Shown here piece after piece: positions 35,901-44,900 of a DNA stretch of 64,000 nt. A program made the translations under genes and the position numbers. Positions within the stretch are counted from its first letter, which is position 1, and every line of letters starts with the position of its first letter. The notes below the pieces were generated by a model. That model did not search any database. It saw nothing but the letters and a program-made list of their open reading frames with translations, and was not told the origin of the DNA. Source of the DNA: Parapristionchus giblindavisi (lineage: Eukaryota > Nematoda > Chromadorea > Rhabditida > Diplogasteridae); assembly GCA_943737045.1 (NCBI GenBank), contig CALSFV010000094.1, positions 253,416 through 317,415 on the forward strand. Reading direction: 5' to 3'.

Positions 35901-38900
35901 TACAATTTCCTTTCAGGAGCCGGGACGCGAAAATGACATTAAATAGGTGAAAATCGCGAAAAACCTACTTTCCGGATTTCTTCCCAGGCCTATTTCGTCA
36001 TAATCCCGGGGGACAAGAGGCGCGACGTTGGTACCAAAAGATGCGCCGCAAAAAGTTGTTTAATATAAGTCTTAATCTCAAAAAGTTATAGAGCCGATTT
36101 CGAGCAATCATATTTCGGCATTTTGATTTTCGCCTTTTTTTGCCCTCCGCCAACTTTGACCGGAATTTTCGGGAAAACCGTGAATGGGAAAAATCTCAAA
36201 AAATACGATTTAGATAGCCCCAAGTCTTGTGGTCATGTTCATACCCCAACTTGCAATTTTTGATATACTTGACACCAAGTTGCGCTCCAAAATGTGCAAA
36301 AAACCCGAGAGCCGGCGTTTCGCCTAAAAGACGGCTCCGGATCGGCTCGGGACCAGTGCCATTCGATCCGGCGTGGTCGAAAACCCCAGTAGCCGGAATC
36401 TGGTATAAAGCGCACAAGGTCTTGACAAAAGAAATTTCAAAAAACCTACCGCGGTAAATCGGTCGAATTGCGATCTTTTATATAGGGGTTAATGACAAAT
36501 GATCTTTAGGTCCATTCAACACCGAGCATAATGTTGATGATGAAGTAGTTGCAGGTTGTAGTGATGAACTAGCTCAGTTTTATGAGATATATTAATTTTT
36601 CTTCTAAATTAAGCTATCGTAAAGTTAGGCGTCGGGTTATATGGTTCATTTTTTTGTTTTTTTTTAAATTGTGGGGACCTGTTTTCTATATTACGAATGG
36701 CAGCATATGAAATGACAATTTTTGTAGTCGAGTAATTGAGAGATCATTAAATTAGAAAAATTATATTTAACTGAATCTATATTTAACTGTATTGCCCGAA
36801 ATGACCACGCAGTCAGGAAAATGCTCACTCAAATTGAGCAATGCCTGATACTTTAAATTCAATAAGTAAATTTGAGGTATTTTTTTGCTTTCAGGCGAGG
36901 AATATGGCGAGGAGGAGGATAATGAGGATGATAGTCAGACGGAGATTGTGGATGAGCCAACGACATGTAAATCTTATGGTACAAGTACGTTTTTAATAAA
37001 TAATTTATCAGAAATCCTATTGTTAATCGTATTGTTTCCTATTGGTCTATTGTTGTTTAAATTCTATTGCTTGGCGCCGTTTTCTTGAATCAACAGTGGC
37101 GAAAGACAGTTTATCTCCAGTTTTTTAAAAGTTCCTTTGTGTTCGTTATGACACTGAACTGATCATACGTAGGCGGACTTGTCGGTAGCGGACTCAAGAC
37201 AGCTAACAATTGTGATATTGATGCTACTACAGTATCTCTCCATTTCGGAAGACACTTGGGTTGGAACCGTAACCATACGTGGGCACCACTGCCGCTAGCG
37301 GCAATACACCCCCGATTTTTGGCACCCGACCCCCGATTTTTGACAAAAATCACTCAAAATGACGTATAAATGCTCCATTTTTTGCTTCCAATCCCCCGAT
37401 TTTCATTTCCAGCGGCAATGCCCTCCCACATATGACCGTAACCAATGATTTTTCATTAAAGATGGGTCAGTTCTGTGGAACCCGAGACGGGGCGGAGAAG
37501 ACGCTAGGAGAGGCCCGAAGAGGTAAGATATAGTAGTTCGGTAATGGTATGATAGGTAGATACCGAGATCAGATTGTGTCTCAACCGTAACCATATGTGG
37601 GAGCGTGAAAACGAATTATTTTTGCACACAGCTTTGCCCCTTCTCTTGCGGGGCCTTGCGCATAGCCTTGCCTCGCAAAAATTGGAAAATTTCCAAACAA
37701 ATCTGCAAAAAAATGGCCATGCGCACAGCCTTTCCCCCCAGCGAGCCCACCTAACTAATAATTTTTCATTGCAGATGGGTCATTTCCCCCGAGTGGGACC
37801 CGAGATTGGGTGGAGAATGCACAAGAATAGACCAGAAGGGGTGAGAGATGGTATTTGATCGATACGTAGCTGTCAATATCGGATTGGGTTGGAACCATAA
37901 CCAATGATTTTTCGTTTCAGATTGGCCCTGGTCCCCCGAGAGGGAAACGAGATGGGCGGAGAGGGAGCCCCGGTTACTGTAGAAATTGTGAATGAATGAG
38001 TACCACTAGTACAGTACGGCAAGCTCATTCACTAGCAATTTCTGCAGTTAACCGTTGAAGCAACCTCTCCCTTGGACGCGGCTGAGAAGACGCCATGAGA
38101 GGCCGAACCAGGTGAGATATAGTACACACATTTTCATATCCTCACACATACATTTTCATACACTCGCAATGCGAGGATTGACCCACTATATAAGTCCCAT
38201 TTTGGCCCACTTGATGCGAAACGAAGCTAAAAATGACCATTTTTAAGCGAAAAATAGCGAATTTTCTGAATCAACTCACCCTTTTTCGAGAATCGACCCA
38301 CTATCTATAAATAAACGGCGAGGGCACCGAAAATGTGTGATCCTCACAGCGTGAGGATTGACCCACTATATAAGAGTCATTTTTTTATGTGAAACATTAC
38401 AATGTAAACGAAAAATAACGATTTACCACTATATTTCGAAATTCGACCCACTATATAAAACAATCCGTTGAGGGCGCCGAAAATGGGTGATATAGTAATT
38501 CGGTATTGGTCCGATAGGTAACAAACGATATCAGACTGGGTTGGAACCATAACCAATGATTTTTCATTACAGATTGGCCCCTGGATCCCCCGAGAGGGAT
38601 AAGAAGCGGGGAGGGAGCCCCGGTTACTGTAGAAGTTGCGAATGAATGAGTACCACTAGTACAGTACGGCAAGCTCATTCACTAGTAATTTCTGCAGTTA
38701 ACCGTGGAAGCAACCTCTCGCCGGGACGCGGCTGAGCAGACGCCATGAGAGGCCCAAAGGTGAGATATAGTAGTTCGGTATTGGTCTAATAGTAGCAACC
38801 GAGATCAGATTGGGTCAGAACCGTAACTCATGATTTTTTATTACAGATGGGTCAGTTCCCCCGTGTGGGTCCCGAGACGGGCGAAGAAAACGCTAGGAAA

Positions 38901-41900
38901 GGCCAGAAGAGGTAAGAGAACCACTTTCACTATCACAAGCTTTTACATTATCATTGCAGTCCGGCAAGCACTACTTCGTTAGTGAGGAGCAAGCCGCGTC
39001 GATGAGAAGAATATTGCCATTTTATTTGTTTAATTGTTTATTTAATTCGTTTGTTCATCAGTTTAAACATGTTTTTTGTGTTGATGGCCATTAGAGGTTA
39101 CTGTATGCATTGCGATTGTTGAAGTACCATTTTTACAATATGGCAAGCTGAAACAGTCGTAATGGATATGGTGAACCGAGGGACACCCAGGATCCTGGGC
39201 CTTCTCATATTATCCGCGGGCGAATGCCCACACATTCACGGTCGAACCCCGGGCGATCGGCGGTCGATCACTCGTCGATTCGTGGGCGCCCGAGAGGGCC
39301 CTTCCGGGCGTCCGCGAATCGACGGGAAATCACCCGAATATCGTCCGACGATCGCCAGTTCAAAAACGGGATTAAAAGCTGAACCAAAACTGAGAAACCT
39401 TTTGAATCTAATCATAGCGTTTTTTGAATCGAATATGAGCGTCGTTTGAATCTAATTTAGCCCTGGTTCCTTCTAAAATTGCTCGAATTAGATTCAAAAA
39501 TTGTTCCAATTAGATTCAAAAAGATTCCCCTGAGCCACTGCGCCACCGATCCAGTTGATTCCTTGCTTCAGAGGAAGGGGTGATGAATTCAGTCCCCTTC
39601 CGCCTACTTTGCATACATAATTTCTCGCCCATATTGACCAAATTTTTGAATCGATTTTTCGGCACTTTCTAATGCCCTGCTGCGTTTTTTTACTTCACAC
39701 ATCATTTTCTATCACCTTAAACTATGTCCGTGCAAATTTTCAACTGGATTGCTAAAAGCAAGCTAAAAGGATTCCCTTGTAAGCTCTCTATCAAACCTAT
39801 TCAACCTCTCTATCTAACCTATCTATCTAAGCTCTCTATCTAACCTACCTATCTAAGCTCTCTATCTAAGCTCTCTATCAAACCTATCTAACCTCTCTAT
39901 CTAAGCTCTCTATCTAACCTATCTATCTAAGCTCTCTATCTAAGCTCTCTATCTAACCTATCTAACCTCTCTACCTAACCTATCTATCTAAGCTCTCTAT
40001 CTAACCTCTCTATCTAACCTATCTATCTAAGCTCTCTATCTAACCTCTCTATCTAACCTATCTATCTAAGCTCTCTATCTAACCTCTCTATCTAAGCTCT
40101 CTATCTAACCTATCTATCTAAGCTCTCTATCTAAGCTCTCTATCAAACCTATCTAACCTCTCTATCTAAGCTCTCTATCTAACCTATCTAACATCTCTAT
40201 CTAACCTATCTATCTAAGCTCTCTATCAAACCTATCTAACCTCTCTATCTAAGCTCTCTATCTAACCAATCTAACCTCTCTACCTAACCTATCTATCTAA
40301 GCTCTCTATCAAACCTATCTAACCTCTCTATCTAACCTATCTATCTAAGCTCTCTATCTAAGCTCTCTATCTAAGCTCTCTATCTAACTGTAATGACGTG
40401 TGGTCACTATGTATAAGTCTGATGGGTAGTGTGTGTATGTCACCCTTGTATCCCGTGTTTAAACAAGAATAACTTGGAGTGAATAGATATTTATTATCAA
40501 TAATTATTAGGATACTTGGAAAGGTTGGCCTTTGGCCTTAGATCATAACTTAAGGTTGGTGATAGGAGGGGATGAAGAGGGGATCGGAGAGACGGGGCTC
40601 TTGACGGCAAACCACTCGCGTTGAGATGACCTCAAACTTGGGTAATTAAACAATGAAAGTAAAGGGCGATAGGTAATAGCACGAAAGTAAAACAACAGTG
40701 AATGCAAGCGGGGAACGTGGAGAATGAAGTGGAAGTAGACAATGATAGGCAATTGCCAGGAGTGATGAAATATGACAGAGACTATGAGAACATGTTGGAC
40801 TTGAACTTGACTTGAGTGAATTACATAAGCATGATGAAATAGGTGAAGAGTGAATAAGAGGATAAAGAGAAACTTAATTATAATGAGCAATAACTAGATG
40901 AGAGATGGGCTTACAGGGAAGTGATAGGCGATAACGAGAAGTGATAAACAGGAGTAAATGCGGAGAAAATAATGAATAATTAAAAGTAGGAAGAGCGACG
41001 ACGTGACGCCAGTCAGCACGAGAGAGTTGAATGAGACTGACTTTGGAGAATTAGAAATTGGAGCTGGGAAGAATACCGTAGGATAGTTGGGCCATTACAA
41101 CATGCGCATCATAGCGCGCGATTCAAACTTGAATTCTACCGTATATTCTTTGGTCTATCATGAACTGATTGTTTTAGGCAAACTTGGATTATTTATTCTA
41201 TTTTAATTGTATTTGAGTAGCGAGTTCGCTACACTCCCCCCTTCGAGAAGGTGGACTCATAGGAGAAAGTTGAAATGAAAAAATCAAGGTTTCAGATGAT
41301 AGGATAGAAGAAAAGATTGGATACTGTAGGTGAATGAATGACGATAATATGATTACTGTAGTTGTGGATACGGTATCTGATATGAATATAGATAATAAGC
41401 ATTTGATGGGTCGGAGACTCCCTCCCCCCGGGAGATGAAGATGTAAAGATATTAAGATTGAATATGGAAATAGAGAAGTTTGGGAGATGAATTGAGAATA
41501 ATGAATCAGTGAATGGGTGATACTGAATTTGCATCTACACCATCAAATCTCAGAGAGGCTGTGGAAACAGACTGCACTCCTCGACCCTTCATCATTTCAG
41601 TCTGATCCTCGGCATATACCATTCTATCTTTGAGTTCATTACTTGTTCTCAGATGATCGGTATTATGATTAGGATGAATATGAATAGATGAAGTATCGGA
41701 TAATGATGGATCGGACTTGGAGTCATTTACCTCTGTGGCTCGAATATGAAGCAAGGTGGGATTATCTGTTTGTTCATCGTCGTCTGAATCATCATCGGAT
41801 ACATCCCATATTGTATTGATTTGCATGAATTGTTCCATTCTACGAATGAATGCTGGATCATCTTCAGGTCGGACATAGTTTTCATCATCATCATCATTAG

Positions 41901-44900
41901 ATAGAATAGATAATTGATGAATATTCAGTTGTTGTTCTTGACATACAACTTCATTGCTAGTACCTCCCATAACAAGACCGAATGCTGAATCATGTAGTTT
42001 CAGACCACTAGGTAGAGTATGAGTAGAGAGATTATGAAGTATTGATAGGGTATCATCGACACCTAAGAGTAGTTGTGGTATAATAGAACCATCTCGATTA
42101 GGACTATCAGCAAGTCGGAGTTTGTGCTTCTTGATATAGCCAACATCGGCATTGGATAGTCTACGAACTTGGATAGGACCAGTTACTGAACTGTCTATTA
42201 CGACTGCTTTGATAGTATGAACATTGGGTGAATTGATTGAATCATTATTGATTGATTGTACCTTGAGCTTTACAACATCGTAGGACTGCGCTTCCTTCTC
42301 GATGCCTGTAGCCAACGACAGAGAGAGATGCTTGGTACCAATCTTCTCGAGGTTCATCTTCTCAACGATGTCCTTTGAGATAAGAGTCATTTCTGCACCT
42401 GTATCGAGTAAGATATCGATTTCTTGGGAGTTATGACTCATATTAGGATCGATCGGATCTGTATGAAACTCTTGAGTTGGATCAAGGACAGCAGCTCTGA
42501 CTGTGAGTAGTCTATGAGCATTGGAGATAGATTGACAAGGCTTGGATGTTTGAGTAACTGCAAACTGTCCTGCTCTCTCAGGGCGTTGCATGTTCTTGAA
42601 ACAAATCGAATCATGGTGAGGCCCTTGACAGATTGAGCATGCCATGCCACAGGTCTTGATATGATCGGAGGATAGACAGAGTGGGCATAGTTTCTTTTTC
42701 TCAACTATTTGAACTCTATCTTTGATTATTGGGACCTTTTTACATGAAGATGGATTGGGATGTTTTTCACAATAAACACATTTGATATATTGAAGGAATG
42801 GTTTATTTTCAGGTTGGAATTGAGATTGATTTTGATTGAATTGTTGTTCTGGAATGACATTGAATGATTGATTGATATGAGGAGTGAAATGAGGATATGA
42901 TTGATTACTGTATTGATTGAATGGGGGTACTGTAGATGATTCAGGAGTGAAGAAATCGATATTTCTCTGTGGTTGATATGATGGATTACGGTAGAAAGAA
43001 TTGCTCTTGTTATTCGATCTGATATCTTTGATCTCACTGAACTCAGTTGTAGTTCCGGATGCAAGATCTAGTTGGATTTCGGATCGGATATGCTTGATTA
43101 GGTACTTGAGAGTAGCAACAGCATCTTTGTTTTGATTCGCTTCGTGTAGCTTTCTTCTGTACTGTGGGGCGAATTTCTCGATGATCAATAGACATGATAG
43201 ATGGGATTGTTCTCCATCACCTTGGAGTTGTTGTACAAGAGCAAGTAGTTCTCGGGCTAGATCAATCTGATCATTAGGATAGTTGGACTTAGCCTTTATT
43301 CGATGAATAGCTTGATAGACTTGGGATGATGTTTCCTCTTCATTACCGTATTCCTCCTCTAATGCTTCGAGAGCTTCTTTCAGATACGAACCATCATTAG
43401 GATATGGTTTGATGACTTTGAGAGCATCGCCCTCTAGGAATCCTTCTAGGTATAGATGTTTCTCAGTATCGATTAGATTGTCTCTCTTCATTATCAGGGA
43501 TTGGAATAGTTTGATGAATGTTTTGTACTCGGCCCTATTGTATCCATTGAACTTTGGAATAGTCAGAGTAGGAAGAGGTACATGTCTAGGCTTAGTCACT
43601 AATGGGCTCTCGGAAGCATCGAGGAATTCATCTTCTTCTTTGATAGATGTAGCAATATTCTTTATCTTTAGATTTCGGATGATAGTCTCGGAGTTGTTTT
43701 TGAGAGCCATTCTTACAATTGCTAGTTGTTTATCAACAAGTATAGATAGATCGGATGGATCGAGAGGTAGACCATTGTTGTCATATCCTCTTAGAATCAT
43801 AGAGAATAGACCATCCTCTTGAGCTTTGACTTGAGGATCAGATATAGCATTGAGTTTGGATTCAAGAGAATTGGTTTGAGATTGGAGTACAGATAGATTC
43901 ACTCGGATATCAATCTCGGATTTGTCTACTTCTACTCCATGATCTTCATGATCGGACATTGATTTACATGATACTATGTTGATTACATGTTGTTTGAGTT
44001 GATCGAAGTGAATGATTACGTTAGCTCTAGCTGTTTTGAGCTTATCATAGTAGGACTTGTAGGTGCTCTGGTTAGTATTCTTCATGACTGTTGCCTGCCA
44101 CGCGGGTCTTGTAGAATACTAGTTGGATGATAATGATGAATAGAATAGAAAGATAGTATGGATAGACGAGTTCCTGTTGATTCTAGGATACTCGGAGCGA
44201 TGATGAAATGAATGAATAACTGTGTGAATCGGAAATAGGAACCTATATCGTCTGCGAAGTAGGAACTTATTTGGATTCAGAATATTTCAGGATATTATAG
44301 ATGAAAGAAGTTGAATCGGAACTTGGACCTATATCGTCTGCGAAGTAGGTTCAGTTCGGATTCGGAATAGGAGTCAGCAAATAGGACCTATATCGTCTGC
44401 GAAGTAGGACTATTGGACTCGGAATAGTTGGAATATTAGACCGTATGCACCATGTAATGACGTGTGGTCACTATGTATAAGTCTGATGGGTAGTGTGTGT
44501 ATGTCACCCTTGTATCCCGTGTTTAAACAAGAATAACTTGGAGTGAATAGATATTTATTATCAATAATTATTAGGATACTTGGAAAGGTTGGCCTTTGGC
44601 CTTAGATCATAACTTAAGGTTGGTGATAGGAGGGGATGAAGAGGGGATCGGAGAGACGGGGCTCTTGACGGCAAACCACTCGCGTTGAGATGACCTCAAA
44701 CTTGGGTAATTAAACAATGAAAGTAAAGGGCGATAGGTAATAGCACGAAAGTAAAACAACAGTGAATGCAAGCGGGGAACGTGGAGAATGAAGTGGAAGT
44801 AGACAATGATAGGCAATTGCCAGGAGTGATGAAATATGACAGAGACTATGAGAACATGTTGGACTTGAACTTGACTTGAGTGAATTACATAAGCATGATG

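Larger units (their letters stand above)
33798..39780. mobile_element. 6.0 kb inverted-arm element (inner transposon)
   Basis: The arms 33798-34043 and 39532-39780 are inverse complements of about 248 bp. They begin ACAAGGGAATCCTTTTAGCT and end at GGTGGCGCAGTGG. Satellite lies directly on both sides, so the element probably inserted into satellite DNA. Inside are tRNA-like foldbacks (34031-34770), TTTTGAATCTAAT repeats at both ends (34775-34915 and 39395-39525, inverted), a possible small spliced reading frame (35055-36597) and a tandem array of exon-like units (37430-38920). No transposase domain was recognised. Confidence 0.75.

Noticed and set aside
39160..39449. 95-residue plus-strand frame in a GC-rich palindromic stretch
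   Set aside because: The region contains inverted CG-rich words (CGGTCGATCACTCGTCGATTC and related) and runs into the TTTTGAATCTAAT repeats. There is no protein-like conservation.
40543..40890. 115-residue frame in the left LTR (and its twin at 44607-44954)
   Set aside because: Identical because the LTRs are identical. No domain, and LTRs do not normally encode protein in this family.
43409..43822. 137-residue plus-strand frame
   Set aside because: It is the antisense shadow of the Gag-protease coding region.
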